Counted from the first letter of the stretch, positions 34,399 through 45,907 are shown. The stretch: 64,000 nucleotides of DNA from Plasmodium coatneyi (GCF_001680005.1 NC_033563.1:1054001-1118000); one strand, 5' to 3'. A program made the numbers and translations. The notes: generated by a model not told the origin, from the sequence alone.

Positions 34399-34986
34399 CT
34401 TTATAAGGGGGCCCCCAGCATTGGGGGTTGCATTCCCGCGTTGCAGCTAAACAAAATTGGCGCATTATTGTTTGTCCCTTTAAGCGTACATATACACATG
34501 TGCGGAAAAATACTGCTGTGAGGGATACCGCTCAGCGCAGAAACAGACAGGAGGAGGGTGGACAACTGATTGTCTTATGCCAGGCCGTGCAGGAAACCCT
34601 TCGAAGTTTTTCCTTCCAAACTTAGGTTTAGCAAAAAGAACACTACAGTGGTGATATGGGGCTACATGGAATGTTCCCCTCCCACCAGATCATTAACAAC
34701 CGAATGGTGTTCACAAACTGGCAACCCATCGAGGAGGAACCCTCCCGAAGCTGTTCTGTAGTTGATCATTTTTACAACTATTTAAAGAGTAATATCACCC
34801 TTTGTGACATGTGTGCACGTTACATCCCCTTTAGGGGCGAAGCGTTTCTTCTATGATCATCCCACATCGATTCTGTTCTGAAAAGAGGGGCCCGAGTCCC
34901 ATTGAGCCGTCCCTTTCAAACGTACCTCACCTCATATGCTATTTTGGGAATTTTCCCATTAGTTTTAACTCCTTAAGGGGGAAACA

Positions 34987-35338
34987 ATGTTGGTGAGGCT
35001 GTCCCACCGGATAGGTGCCTCCCTGACCTATGCGCCTGCCTGTTCAATCCACTCTACATTTGGAAGGGAACAAGCATTTGGGGGATTTCAAAATGGAGGC
35101 CTTTTCATAAACAAAACAGAGATGTAAAAAAAAAAAAAAAAAAAAGGGAAATCGAGAAAAACTCCCGTTCTACGTAAAGGACTTTATCCTTGGCCCCTCT
35201 ACCTCCATATGGCACCATTCACACAGTGACCAATTCTTTCTTTTTGTTTAAAGGTGTTCACTTCCCCAGGGGAAGTATCCACCAAGCTGCAAGGCACGTT
35301 TATTGGCCCGCTCGATTATGAAATTTGCTCGTCCCTAA
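34987..35338 (+). CDS. Possible two-exon small protein with mitochondrial-like N-terminus
   Basis: ATG at 34987 opens 45 codons that run into a GTAAAA donor (exon 34987-35123). The acceptor TTTTTGTTTAAAG at 35253 continues in phase to a stop at 35338, giving 73 residues. The N-terminus MLVRLSHRIGASLTYAP is rich in Arg, Ser and hydrophobic residues and free of acidic ones, as in mitochondrial presequences. No family is recognised. The second exon is also open in another frame, so phase alone does not prove it. It may belong with the downstream exon at 35631-35765. Confidence 0.25.
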
Positions 35339-35373
35339 TACAATCGTTCTGATGGTGTCGACAACTTCGACCT

Positions 35374-35765
35374 ATGCACACGTTGGAAGAAGCCGTCGAG
35401 GGGGGAGGTGACGAATTTACGCCCCCGGTTAGTACGACACCAAGTAGGCTTGCGATGTATGCGTCCTAGCAGCGCGGTGTTCGGGGCGTCTAAGTTGCTG
35501 TAAGCTAGGAAAAGTTAAACAAAGGGGGGGTAAACCCCACATTTCCCCTCACCCAACGGGAAGGAGTGACACAAAAGGACCAATTTGGGAGCACAGCTAA
35601 GGTGGTGGATGCCGATATGTAACGCGTCTGTTTATACGAGGTGCTACCTCACGAGGGGCTAACAAATTGGGACTATCCCTGTCAGTCACTAAGCTGTTCA
35701 CGTTTATATTATCCTTTGCCCAATGGAAAGAAGGAATGTCTTACAGTGTGTACAGCCTATGGATG
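35374..35765 (+). CDS. Possible split ORF with one membrane segment
   Basis: A short frame from about 35374 (MHTLEEAVEGG) reaches a GTGACG donor. If joined to an acceptor before about 35639, it continues in phase through KLGLSLSVTKLFTFILSF, a likely membrane helix, and ends SLWMGAPS. The helix-bearing exon (stop at about 35765) looks more protein-like than its surroundings. The pairing of exons is uncertain and no family is recognised. Confidence 0.2.
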
Positions 35766-36085
35766 GGTGCCCCCTCATAGGGATGGCGACAAATACGTGA
35801 CGATGCCTACTCAGAGGCAAGGCGGGGGGGGATAATAAAACTCAGCCCATTACTCTTCTTTAACTTATCCCCGCGGTGAGAGAATGCCATACACAGGAAC
35901 AGCAAAAATAATCATCCCGGTTAAGCTGCACAAACGTTTGCTTTGTAAAAAAATTCAAAAAATGTCAGCATCTATGTGACATTGGCTTCTTCCCCCCGTT
36001 TGCTAATTTTTTTTTTTTTTTTTTTTTTTTTTTCGTACATACGCTGTACGCGCCGAAACGATAAACCTGAAGGGGGCTGGAGTAA

Positions 36086-36405
36086 TCAGTCACGGGATAT
36101 TTGCACTGCCACGTTCCCATCCATTTTGCTGACCGTAAAAAAATTGCCTTCCTCATGTATCCACGTTCCTACGTCCTCATAGGAGTGACATTCCACAAAT
36201 TCGTCCCACGTCACTTGAGTGGAAGAGTTTGCGTCGTGCCTGCTAACATTTTTTTGTGCGTTTGAATTGGAAAAAGATTGCTCAAGCGTTTTTTTTCCCC
36301 AACGTGTATCCCTCTACATGGGCACATAAGCATATATACACTCACATGTATACATACGTGCATATGCTTACTTATACATGTGTCATTTACTGACTGAGGA
36401 GTCAT
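36086..36405 (-). CDS. Unassigned small split gene, 3' exons clear, start unresolved
   Basis: The last exon (36086-36313) is open for 75 codons and then stop. It encodes a hydrophilic, Asn/Ser-rich segment followed by TQVTWDEFVECHSYEDVG and WIHEEGNFFTVSKMDGN, which reads like a compact conserved domain. Upstream on the minus strand, after an intron (36314-36390, GTAAAT donor, ATGTAG acceptor, phase 0 on both sides), comes an exon reading EQCYAWKGIGWYMTPQS. The only in-frame ATG of that exon is at 36405, so the true start may lie in a further exon near 36516. The gene would be divergent from inhibitor-2. I recognise no family. The phase agreement and amino-acid composition make a real gene likely. 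Confidence 0.45.
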
Positions 36406-36596
36406 ATACCAACCAATCCCCTTCCAGGCATAACATTGCTCACAAGTGACACCCACAAGCACTACTGATATACACGCATTTATATACACCTACATTGTAC
36501 AAGGGGAGCATGCCATTCTCCTGTTTTTATAATTCCGTTTAAGACCTTTGAATAGAGCAGCCCACCAAGAAAGAACATGAAAAAAAAAGACAAAGG

Positions 36597-37661
36597 ATGA
36601 AAAAGAAAATCGATAAAACGGTTACGTAAGGGAGGAGGGGCAGCTGCAAAAAGTGAAGTGCGGGCAGTGCTGTGAGAGGAGCGTGCACAGTCACGCTTAT
36701 GTAGACTGGAGAGGTGACCCCGTTCGACGTACTTCCATGCAACGGGTGAAGCGGTGTATATTCACATGAGTACCCCTACATATATTTTTTGCACACCTTT
36801 TACGCAATTACTTCTTCACCCCTTTTTTTTTCTCTGACTTGCTCAGAAAAAAAACCATATCATGGGATGAAGTCACCATTAACGAGCAAGACAAGGAAAG
36901 AGGCTCGAGGATGAAAATCCTTGAGCCGAACACACCCTTCAACTTTATTCTGATGGTACGGCGCGTGGGTCCCATCGTTCGTGAATGGACGTAACTTTGT
37001 TGTGCATACTTATGTAGCAATTTTGTGTGCACCATTTGGGCACTTTCCCCTGCACACGTTATGTTAAAACTGCCATTTTTTCATGCAGGATAGCGCTTCG
37101 GAAGATGAAGCCTCTAAGATTGGGGACTCAAAGGGACAAAGCGAAGTGCAGGTGAGGGGACTTTTCCCCAGCGTCATGTTCACAGTTGGGAAGTGGACAG
37201 CTCGCTGAACGATCGGGGGGGAAAATAACCACGTCACCTTTGCGCTCGTTTTGCCGTCACCTCTTGGCACGCCATTTTTTTTCCCCCCCAGGAGAACAAC
37301 ATCGCAGACGATCTGATCGACAAGCTGAACCAGCTGGTGGAAAAGCAAGAAAACAAAGCCGTTGCCAACATTGACTTCAAGGAAAAGCGCAAGAAGCATT
37401 ACAACGAGTACAAGATGCTGCAGAAATTGAGGTAGCATTGCCAACGTTTGCTAATATTTGCAACCGTTTGAGAGTATTTGTGGGTAGGCCATCCTGCCCA
37501 CAACGTTTACACCTTCCTGCTGGTACATTTGCATGCGTGCACTTCCCCGACCTCCTGCACACAGAAAATCCGGAACGTTCGACGAAATCGACGAAGAGTA
37601 TAAACTTGAAGAACATGATTCGGGTGGGGAACATCCGCACATGCAGGAAATGGAAGAGTAG
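36597..37661 (+). CDS. I2: Protein phosphatase-1 inhibitor 2 (I2), five exons
   Basis: Five exons join in phase: 36597-36625, 36847-36955, 37089-37151, 37292-37431 and 37565-37661, giving 145 residues. The protein has KTISW at residues 12-16, followed by the inhibitor-2 signature ERGSRMKILEPNTPFNF. HYNE lies at residues 103-106. In P. falciparum inhibitor-2 the motifs KTISW (12-16) and HYNE are the PP1 docking sites, and the length is almost the same. The protein should bind and regulate the catalytic subunit PP1c. The first exon is only 29 bases, but the exact position of KTISW supports it. No single exon is long, so the gene is invisible to ORF-length filters. The acidic C-terminus is typical. 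Confidence 0.92.
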
Positions 37662-38597
37662 GCGTGATCAAGTGGTGACACCCCCCAATTACTTAGTCAC
37701 GCTTTCAAAAAAAAAAAAAAAAAAAATTTCAGCGTGTCACGTGTGCCCCCGCTGAAGAGACGCCAAACATACAGTTGTGTGTAATGTTTTTAATTTTTTT
37801 TAAATTACAAAAATTTACCCCTGTCATTTGTGGCAGCTTCTGCCCGTATGGCAATTTTTTTCCCATTTATATTACATCGAAAAAAAGAAAAAAAAAAAAG
37901 ACTCCCCTGTGTAATTATTTTTTTAAATGTATAAGCCATTACACTGATTATTAAGTACCTGGCATAGACATGTGCAATTTGTTTGGGAAAAACTACGCCC
38001 TGAAGGAGTAAACCCTCCCCATGTGTAACACACAACGCTGCTATTTATTCATTCGCATGGTGGGTACATATAGCTAGGTCTCTCTTCCCTGGGGAATTAC
38101 CAACCCACTTTGCGCAAAGAAAGAAAAGTGGCGGAGGTGTCTTTGTATATCTTCTCTGCGCCGCACCTCTTAGCGTCCTACAACTTTCAACACATTGCCG
38201 CATGGTGATGGGGAGTCTTACGGGTTAATCGCTGCACCTCGTCTTGATTAGCGACGTCACTGGTTCGAGGTGGAGGTATTCCCATATATTCACAAAAGGG
38301 GGGTGAACAGGGAAGAGGTGTACCCCCCAGGAGGCGAGGCTTTCCCAAGTTGGTAAACCACACCTGTATAAACTGCTTATACAGGGGTTACTGCTGAGAG
38401 GCACTGCGGCACTACTTCGTTGAACTTTCCAGATTGTCTCATCGATGGGCACTTGTTAAAAAAAAAAAGTATACATTTCATCAGGAGGGTAAAAAATAAG
38501 TTGACGAAATTTTCTTTGCCTGTTAAGAATGTGTTTTTCCCCTGAGCGTTCACCCGATGGACCGCAATTGTAAAAATGACGGGGAGGACTAACATGG

Positions 38598-38633
<36 letters not shown>

Positions 38634-39441
38634 AGCTGCTGTGGCTAATAGTCCTCACTGCAGCGGTAGATATTGTTGCTCTTTTCTTTTTAAGTGGACA
38701 TGAGAAATGCCCACTTTGCCGCTTTTCTTTTTTTTGCATGCGGGAAAATAAAACACGTACCGTGCATATATTTTTTTTTGGCAAAGCAACCGTGCGGCGT
38801 TGAACTGGTGAATTTTCCGATGAGCGCGTGTCAATTGAGGCTAACCATTTTGAATAAATATCTTCTTGCATACCACAAAGGGAAGAATACTCCACTTCAT
38901 TCTTTTTTTTTTTTTTTTTTTTTTTCTCCCCTCACCTTTTTGTACGTTTTTTTCTTTTCACCGCTGCGCGAAGAAGTGGTTTGAACATTCCCTTTGTTTA
39001 GTCTCTTCAAGGAGGAGGACGGGGGCGTTCTCCAGATGGGCGGATTTGCTTTTTCAGGCGAACTTAAAAACAACGCATAATGCATACCCCTTTCCGATTT
39101 GCGTATTTTTCCCAGTTTCCCCGTTCTGCGGCGCTAGCGTGAACGCGTCCGCATGAACGCATACGTGGATAAACAGATTTGTCGACACGTTGCATTCATC
39201 GAAAATTTGCATAAAAACATGATTTACAAAAAGGAGAACATTCGAGTTGCACTTTGAATGTGTACTCCTCGACACACACATGTTTGTATCTTTTTTTTTC
39301 CTCCCCTTTGAACATGACATGTGTACAAATAAAGCATACGAAAATTTGTTCCCATCATTGAGTTTGAAGAGACTACGTTGCATATTTTTCCTTTACCATC
39401 CCACTGAACCAACACCCATTTGATTAACAGCGCCGATTAAA
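37662..39441. other. Intergenic spacer, I2 to SEC22
   Basis: These 1.8 kb have many homopolymers (37708-37726, 38599-38631 poly(A), 38904-38925 poly(T)). ORFs on both strands run through these homopolymers and have no recognisable domain. I see no gene. The last few hundred bases are presumably the SEC22 promoter. Confidence 0.6.
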
Positions 39442-40899
39442 ATGTGCGATGTGGTACTACTGTGTAGAGTTAGCGATGGCATGACTTTGGTCGAAACGAA
39501 CAGCGAGTCCAAAAATATTGCACACAAAATAGAGTTGAAAAAATTATGCAAGAGGCTACAGTCCTTTCCTAGTTTGTCTACCGTGACGTCCAACCAGTTC
39601 AACTACCAGTAAGTGTGTTGAGGGAAGAGGCGAATCAACAACATATAGCTTAACGGAATCACACATATCCCCGCCAAATGGATTAGCATAAAAATTGGCA
39701 GAATGACGCCGACTGCAAATTTAGTTGATCTGCCAAATGCTCCCCCCCACGGAAGTGGACCAAACAAATTGTAGTTGTCCCTGTGTGTCAAAGAGCTGTC
39801 CTCTGCAGCTGTACTGACACTTCCACATGATAACATCCATTCTACCCACCCCTCTCCCCTTTAGCTTCCTCATCGAAAATGGAATAGCCTACATCGCGGT
39901 TTTCCCCGTCACCTACCCGAAGAAATTAGCCTTCTTATTTTTAAACGACATTTGCAAGCAGTTCAATGAAGGTTACAATCTGTGCACCAGTTCGCGTCGC
40001 TTTTCCTCTTGTCGTTTCGTTCGTGTTGTTTGGTGTTCCCTCCCCCCTATATGCATGCGTTTGTTTGTCCTCATGTTGAATTCTCTATTTCTTCCCCACA
40101 GAGCTGATGATCCAGTATGGGACGCACTCGATCGATTACAGGTCCATCATTGAGACCATTGAAAAGCCCTACTCCTTCATCAAATTTGGTATGCCTCCAT
40201 TTCCTGTTATACGGCAAGAGCATCTTGCGGTGCACGTTCGACCGTGTCATGTAGTATCTTCCATGGTACACTCCTCTTCACTGCACATTATTTCACTCCA
40301 CATTGCTTCACCGCCCGTCTTTCTATCCCATTCCCCATACCAAGACAGAAAAATTTCAAAGATCAAACAGGAGTACAAGGACCCTCGCTCCAACATCGCT
40401 ATTAAAAAACTTAACGAAAGCCTGAACGAAGTCAGCAGCATAATGAGAAAGAACATAGACGATATCCTACTGCGAGGAGAGAATCTGGAAGGTATGGCAA
40501 CTCTACACAGCGCAATTGCGTGGCAACACCCTTTTGTTTGTGCCTCTTTGCAATTGCAGACACGTGTGCAGAGACGACCCCCAAACATAATCACCCCCCC
40601 CTTACAACTTTTTTCCTTATTCAGACGTCGGACGGAAAGCCTTCAACTTGAAGTACGAGTCGGAGAAGGTACTCGAGAATTACACTCCGTAGACACGTGT
40701 GTTATAGTGCGTCACGTCACCATTACGTCGCCATTATATTGTCTGCACACCTTCACTACATCCTCCCCACTTCTCCATTACGCAGTTTAAAAAGGTCTCC
40801 AGAGTGCTCAGCCTCAGATACACCCTCTACCAATACGGAATCCTCATCTTTGTAATTTTCTTTTTTTTTTTAATTATAATTTTTAAGAATTATTTTTAA
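39442..40899 (+). CDS. SEC22: Vesicle-trafficking R-SNARE SEC22
   Basis: Six exons join in phase: 39442-39608, 39865-39971, 40102-40188, 40345-40491, 40625-40668 and 40786-40899, giving 221 residues. Residues 1-120 form a longin domain (start MCDVVLLCRVSDGMTL, then NYHFLIENGIAYIAV). Residues about 125-190 are the SNARE helix with the central Arg in DDILLRGENL. A hydrophobic tail anchor (ILIFVIFFFFLIIIF) closes the protein. SEC22 acts in ER-Golgi vesicle fusion as the R-SNARE. The order of domains and length match the family. I see no RxLxE/D/Q export motif in this copy. The last exon contains a poly(T) run coding the Phe-rich anchor. Confidence 0.92.
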
Positions 40900-41546
40900 T
40901 TGCCTGTCTGTGGTGATCCATTTAAATTTTTTTTTTTATGTTTTTGTACCAAACGTTAACTCCACCCCCGAAATGTGTATATATGTAAATTTAATAATTT
41001 TGAAACTTTTGATGAGAAGGCTTGGCAGCGTAGGTGGGATTGCCAATTGGGGAGTGCGTACATATTCACACATGTTCGCATGGTGAAAAGAGCCATGAGG
41101 TTCAGCATAGAACTGTCGCCTCACGCGAAAAGGCACGTAGACATTAAAAAAAAGGCTTCCTCACCTTTTTGCACGTTCATGGTAGAGATGTCCAATCCGA
41201 ATTGGAGCGCTGATTCGCCACAGTAGCTGTTTTTTTTTTTTTTTTTTTTTTTCTTCCCCTTGTGTAACTACATACCCGCGGTGAGGTGTACCCCTTCATG
41301 AAAAACATTGCAGGAGAATGTTCAATTGGAGTTGCTGCACATTGATGCTACCACGGTAAGGGGTTCCCCATTCCGTGCAAACACGTGTCCACATGGAGGA
41401 GACGCACATAGTAACGCACTCATTACGACATGTTCCCACTGTGCATGTTTTTGTAACTCCATTTTGTCTTCACTTTTTTCAGCCCACTTGTTAGCCATGT
41501 GCACACATCGCTACGCGCTGAACCGTATCGTCATTTGCATGTCGCC
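40900..41546. other. Promoter region of the CPW-WPC gene
   Basis: A 650-base gap includes a poly(T) run at 41230-41253 and one TAGCTG hexamer at 41224-41229. That hexamer fits the relaxed AP2-O consensus and lies about 320 bases upstream of an ookinete-type gene. One hexamer alone is weak evidence. Confidence 0.5.
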
Positions 41547-43232
41547 ATGACGAAACGGCTCACGTTTGTTTGGTTTGCCTCTGTTTGGCTCATCCTGTGT
41601 GTTGTCTTCCAGAACTGCTCTGGCGAAGTAAACGCGGGAGGTAAAAATGAACTTTCTCACAGGAGTGAACAAAATGAGGAGGTTCCCAAGCGCGGGGATA
41701 GGAAGATACACAAATACAACTTCGGCTCTTTGAAAAAGAAGCTCCACATAGAAAGCAAAGAGCAGGGGACGGATGTCGGGGGAGTCGAGCCAAGTGACCA
41801 AAAGGAGGATAATAAAAATGAGGAAGGAACAGAAGTTTCCACCGGGAAAACGAATGGAGGGAAGGAAAATCTTTCCCCAGAGGAGGAATATACGAAGTGT
41901 ATTGGTATGATCGAAAAGGAGCTTAAAGGCGAGGAGGATGCAAAAATTAGGGAGGAGTTGGAAAACCTGTGTTCAAAAAAGCGGGAACAGGATGAGGCGG
42001 AAAAAGCGGCAGTCCAGGCAAAGGAGGCCAAATCGAAGCTAAACGAAAAGGCGCAACTCGAGACGCACCCCCATGGCGGGGACACTCACAACGACTGCAA
42101 GAGGCACATAATTTCCCAGCTGGGGCTCTCCACCAAACTGGACGTACCACTGGAAGTCCTGAAGGAATCCCTTTCGGAGGTGAAAAACTGCGTAAGGGAT
42201 TACACACAAAAGTGCCCACTGAATTGGAAGGTAAGCGAGACGAATGAAGCTTTTTGCGTTGGCCCAGAGTCGTATATAGGACCATGTGCAAAAGAAATAA
42301 AAAACGACCTAAACGAGGATGAAAAAATGCAAATGGAAAAGAAGTGTTCCCTATTTTGGAAATGCGACTATAAGTGTGTCCAAGACTATGAGGGGTCCGT
42401 TTGTCCCATTGATTGGGTTATGGAGAAGGAAGAAGAGTATGATGGTTACTGCATATCCCCGGATGGGTACACAGGAAAATGCATGCGAAAAATAAAATTT
42501 AGTACTATGACAAGTAAAGAGAAGGCTATTTACTCCAACCTGTGCGATATCAAATGGCCATGTAGGAAAAAATGCACTCATGATTATTCTGTTTTATGCC
42601 CATCCGGATGGATCGAAGGGGCAGATGGATACTGCCTCGCCACAAGTAGCTATTCTGGAAACTGCGAGAAAAAAATGTACCTAAAGCACCTCGATGAAGT
42701 GATGAAACAGACGTACGAACATAAGTGCCAATTCAATTATCCATGTGTTCACTCGTGTGAGAAGAATTACAGTGATGTTTGTCCCAATTTGTGGATCCCT
42801 GTCAACGAGAAGGAATGCACCCCCTCTGAAAATTACAACGGTAGGTGCAAACATAACTATATTTTTAAAGGCAACATTTTGGAGGAGGAAAAGAAAAACT
42901 TTGAAAAAATGTGCCATGTGTCCTACCCCTGTGTTAAGGATTGTAAGAGGGATTACTCCTTTAACTGCCCCATTGGATGGAAAGAAACGCTGAGTTTTTG
43001 CCTGGCTCCCACGTCGTACCGACACAGTTGTGAAAAGATGATGAAGAAAAATATGAACGAGAGGGAAAAAATCCAAGTTAGTGCCAAATGCCTCGTCTTT
43101 TGGCCCTGCTCCAACTATGAGGTTGTCCTGAAGAACCTCCTGCACAGCAACATTTCGCCGGCGGATTATCTGTCCGTGGTGAATGGGCCCGTCGATGACG
43201 TCACCGGGGCGGTTCTGCGATTGACCGGTTGA
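41547..43232 (+). CDS. CPW-WPC family secreted protein, five domains
   Basis: One exon encodes 561 residues from ATG at 41547. The frame is open 16 codons further up, but the internal Met starts a good signal peptide (MTKRLTFVWFASVWLILCVV). After a charged low-complexity segment (about 25-200) come five Cys-rich domains of about 62 residues, beginning near 214, 277, 342, 403 and 464. Each has the CPxxW, C, Y.G.C and final W/YPC pattern. Domains 2 and 5 end in WPC, domains 3 and 4 in YPC and domain 1 in WKC. CPW-WPC proteins are restricted to Apicomplexa and relatives and appear on zygotes and ookinetes. There is no membrane anchor or obvious GPI signal, so it is probably secreted or attached through partners (inference). 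Confidence 0.92.
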   Translation: MTKRLTFVWFASVWLILCVVFQNCSGEVNAGGKNELSHRSEQNEEVPKRGDRKIHKYNFGSLKKKLHIESKEQGTDVGGVEPSDQKEDNKNEEGTEVSTGKTNGGKENLSPEEEYTKCIGMIEKELKGEEDAKIREELENLCSKKREQDEAEKAAVQAKEAKSKLNEKAQLETHPHGGDTHNDCKRHIISQLGLSTKLDVPLEVLKESLSEVKNCVRDYTQKCPLNWKVSETNEAFCVGPESYIGPCAKEIKNDLNEDEKMQMEKKCSLFWKCDYKCVQDYEGSVCPIDWVMEKEEEYDGYCISPDGYTGKCMRKIKFSTMTSKEKAIYSNLCDIKWPCRKKCTHDYSVLCPSGWIEGADGYCLATSSYSGNCEKKMYLKHLDEVMKQTYEHKCQFNYPCVHSCEKNYSDVCPNLWIPVNEKECTPSENYNGRCKHNYIFKGNILEEEKKNFEKMCHVSYPCVKDCKRDYSFNCPIGWKETLSFCLAPTSYRHSCEKMMKKNMNEREKIQVSAKCLVFWPCSNYEVVLKNLLHSNISPADYLSVVNGPVDDVTGAVLRLTG

Positions 43233-44299
43233 CCGGTTGCTTCGTGTGCAATTTTTTTTTTTACACAATTTATTTTACGCAGCATTCCTGCGTGGTGAAG
43301 AGGATCACCTTCACCATTTTGTCGCCTCTCAATTGTGTGGCCACTCACCTGTAAATTTCCTTTATATAATTGTTCCCACTTTTTCTACACAACTGACTAA
43401 CCAAATGACCGCGCGCAAAGGGTGCTGCGGGAAAAATGTAAGAATTGGCTCTTCTGCAAGTGGGTTACGCGGGGATAGCCCGTATGGTTCCAAATCCAGC
43501 GGTATACTCGTCGGCGCAGTGTCGCCCTTGGGAGGTGCCCCAACTTGGAGGTACCCCTGTGGGGGGGGAACCGGATTTTCCCCAAGTAACCACGGCATAT
43601 CGGCGCCGCAGGATTTAAAAAAAAAATTTTTTTTTTTAAAAAGCCAAGGCGATGTGACCCTTCTACATGACCGCACGTCCCCCAGCGGTGAACGTTTTTT
43701 ACAAAGTTCCCTTCTTCCCTGGCTGCGATACCTTTCCGGTGTATTCCTACAAACGGGGCAGCCACCCCCACGCGTATGCTCGTATGTTTGTATGCCTCTA
43801 CGCACCGTCGCGATTGTGCTTTGCCCTATTGGTGGCATCCTTTTCTCCACCGCGCGGTGAAATTTAAAAAAGTGCATTTTGCGCCACCCCCCCGATGTTA
43901 AACCGCGCGGAAAAAAATTACCCCCTATGGTTTGTAAAAAAAAAAAAAAAAAAAATGACCATGATGAATGACAAATGACCTATGGTGGAGAAGTGAACAA
44001 AGCATGCACTGTTCAGGCAAATTTTAAACAGAAATAAAAGAGCCACAATTTTTTTCACGTGCATCGAAAAAAGTCCCCCTGAGGAAGTAAGCCAAACTGT
44101 ACACCGTCACGCACGTGTGGAAGTGGAAAGGCGAGTTTATCCAATATACAACTTTGCGCGGTCAGTCCCGTGCCGTCGTATCTTCACCACGTCATTGTAA
44201 CACCTTCCAAAAGTGGAGAAATAATTCTCCCCAACAACAGCGTCGGTAAGCCAATTAAACGAGAAGAAGCCCCTTCACCACACCATCTGACGCCACACC
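43233..44299. other. Intergenic spacer upstream of CCT-epsilon
   Basis: About 1.07 kb contain an A-run/T-run palindrome at about 43616-43640 and poly(A) at 43937-43954. ORFs on both strands overlap one another in different frames and show no domain. No gene is supported. Confidence 0.6.
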
Positions 44300-45907
44300 A
44301 TGAATATCGCCATCGACGAGTACGGACAGCCGTTCGTGATCCTGAAGGAGGAGGAAAAGAAGAGGATCAAAGGAATTGAGGCGCACAAGAGCAACATCCT
44401 AGCAGCCAAAGTAGTGGCAGATATTTTGAAAAGCTCTATCGGCCCAAGGGGCATGGATAAAATTATCGTCAGTGAAGACAACAATGTGACGGTAACAAAT
44501 GACGGAGCTACCATATTGGATAAAATTGACATCCAACATGAGTGCGCCAAGTTGCTAGTCGAATTATCGAAAAGTCAGGACAATGAAATTGGAGATGGGA
44601 CTACGGGAGTTGTTATTATTGCGGGGATGCTCCTGGAAGAAGCATACACCCTAATAGATAAAGGCATCCACCCGTTGCGTATAGCCGATGGGTTCGAAAA
44701 CGCATGCAACATAGCATTGAAGGCGATTGAAGAAATAGCTATAACAGTGGACATCGAAAAGAACAACAACGAAATGTTGAAGAAACTGGCCAGCACGTCA
44801 CTAAGTTCGAAAATTGTATCCAGTAAAAAGGATCTATTGTCAAACATTGTAGTGGATGCTGTACTGTCTGTTGCAGATATGGAAAGGAAAGACGTCCGAT
44901 TTGACTTAATAAAAATTGAAGGAAAAACAGGAGGTCTCTTAGAAGAGTCCACCTTAATCAAAGGAATCGTCTTAAACAAGGAGCTATCTCACTCCCAGAT
45001 GGTGAAAGAAGTGAGGAACGCAAAAATTGCCATCCTCACGTGTCCATTTGAACCACCCAAGCCAAAAATAAAACATAAGCTAAATATCACCAATGTAGAT
45101 GCGTTTAGGGATTTGCAAAATATTGAAAAGAAATATTTTTACGACATGATTGATTCGTTGAAAAAGGCAGGAGCTAATTTTGTTATATGCCAATGGGGTT
45201 TCGATGATGAAGCGAATTATCTTCTCTTAAAGGAAAATATCCCAGCCATCCGATGGGTAGGAGGGGTCGAAATGGAACTCATAGCCATCGCCACAGGGGG
45301 GAAAATTATCCCCAGATTTGAAGACATACATGAGTCTAAATTAGGAAAAGCGGACTTGATAAGGGAGATTAGTCATGGTACCGTTAACAACCCCATGGTA
45401 TTTATCGAAGGCTGCTCAAACACCAAAGCAATTACCATCCTGTTAAGAGGAGGTAACCAAATGATGATCGAGGAATGCGAAAGAAGTGTTCATGATGCTT
45501 TATGTTCTGTGCGAAATCTGATAAGGGATAATAGAATTCTCCCTGGGGGAGGAGCTAGCGAAATTTACGCTGCTCTTGCTATTGAAAATGTGGCCGACAA
45601 ATGTAAAGGCATAGAACAATATGCCATCCGCGCATTTGGAAACGCTCTCCTCTCTATTCCAATCAACCTGTGCAATAACATGGGACTCAACAGCATCGAT
45701 ATAATCTCTGAAATAAAAACGAAGATCATTCAGGAGAAAAAAAAAAACCTCGGCATCGACAGTCTTAACTACAAGGTGGACGACATGATTGAGAAGGGAA
45801 TTTTCGAAACGTTCAACTCCAAGTATAATCAGTTCTCCCTCGCCACGCAGGTCGTCAAGATGATACTCAAAATTGACGACGTCATCGCGCCGAACGACTT
45901 CAACTAG
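44300..45907 (+). CDS. CCT5: T-complex protein 1 subunit epsilon (CCT5)
   Basis: A single exon encodes 535 residues, the usual length of a CCT subunit. The group II chaperonin motifs are intact. VTVTNDGATIL (about residues 63-73) and GDGTTGVVIIAG (about 98-109) form the ATP site, and ILPGGGASEI lies at about 413 in the second equatorial half. The epsilon identity rests on the KSQDNEIGDGTTGVV and GIHPLRIADGFENA regions, which are nearly identical to CCT5 of other eukaryotes. The protein is one of eight subunits of the cytosolic TRiC ring that folds actin, tubulin and other clients. It starts at the first ATG, with a short conserved N-terminus. Confidence 0.95.
   Translation: MNIAIDEYGQPFVILKEEEKKRIKGIEAHKSNILAAKVVADILKSSIGPRGMDKIIVSEDNNVTVTNDGATILDKIDIQHECAKLLVELSKSQDNEIGDGTTGVVIIAGMLLEEAYTLIDKGIHPLRIADGFENACNIALKAIEEIAITVDIEKNNNEMLKKLASTSLSSKIVSSKKDLLSNIVVDAVLSVADMERKDVRFDLIKIEGKTGGLLEESTLIKGIVLNKELSHSQMVKEVRNAKIAILTCPFEPPKPKIKHKLNITNVDAFRDLQNIEKKYFYDMIDSLKKAGANFVICQWGFDDEANYLLLKENIPAIRWVGGVEMELIAIATGGKIIPRFEDIHESKLGKADLIREISHGTVNNPMVFIEGCSNTKAITILLRGGNQMMIEECERSVHDALCSVRNLIRDNRILPGGGASEIYAALAIENVADKCKGIEQYAIRAFGNALLSIPINLCNNMGLNSIDIISEIKTKIIQEKKKNLGIDSLNYKVDDMIEKGIFETFNSKYNQFSLATQVVKMILKIDDVIAPNDFN

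Noticed and set aside
38377..38895. 172-codon minus-strand ORF
   Set aside because: It depends on a 33-base homopolymer encoding Phe and has no recognisable family.
42681..43268. 195-codon ORF antisense to the CPW-WPC gene
   Set aside because: It is a shadow of a real coding region; the sense strand has signal peptide and five domains.
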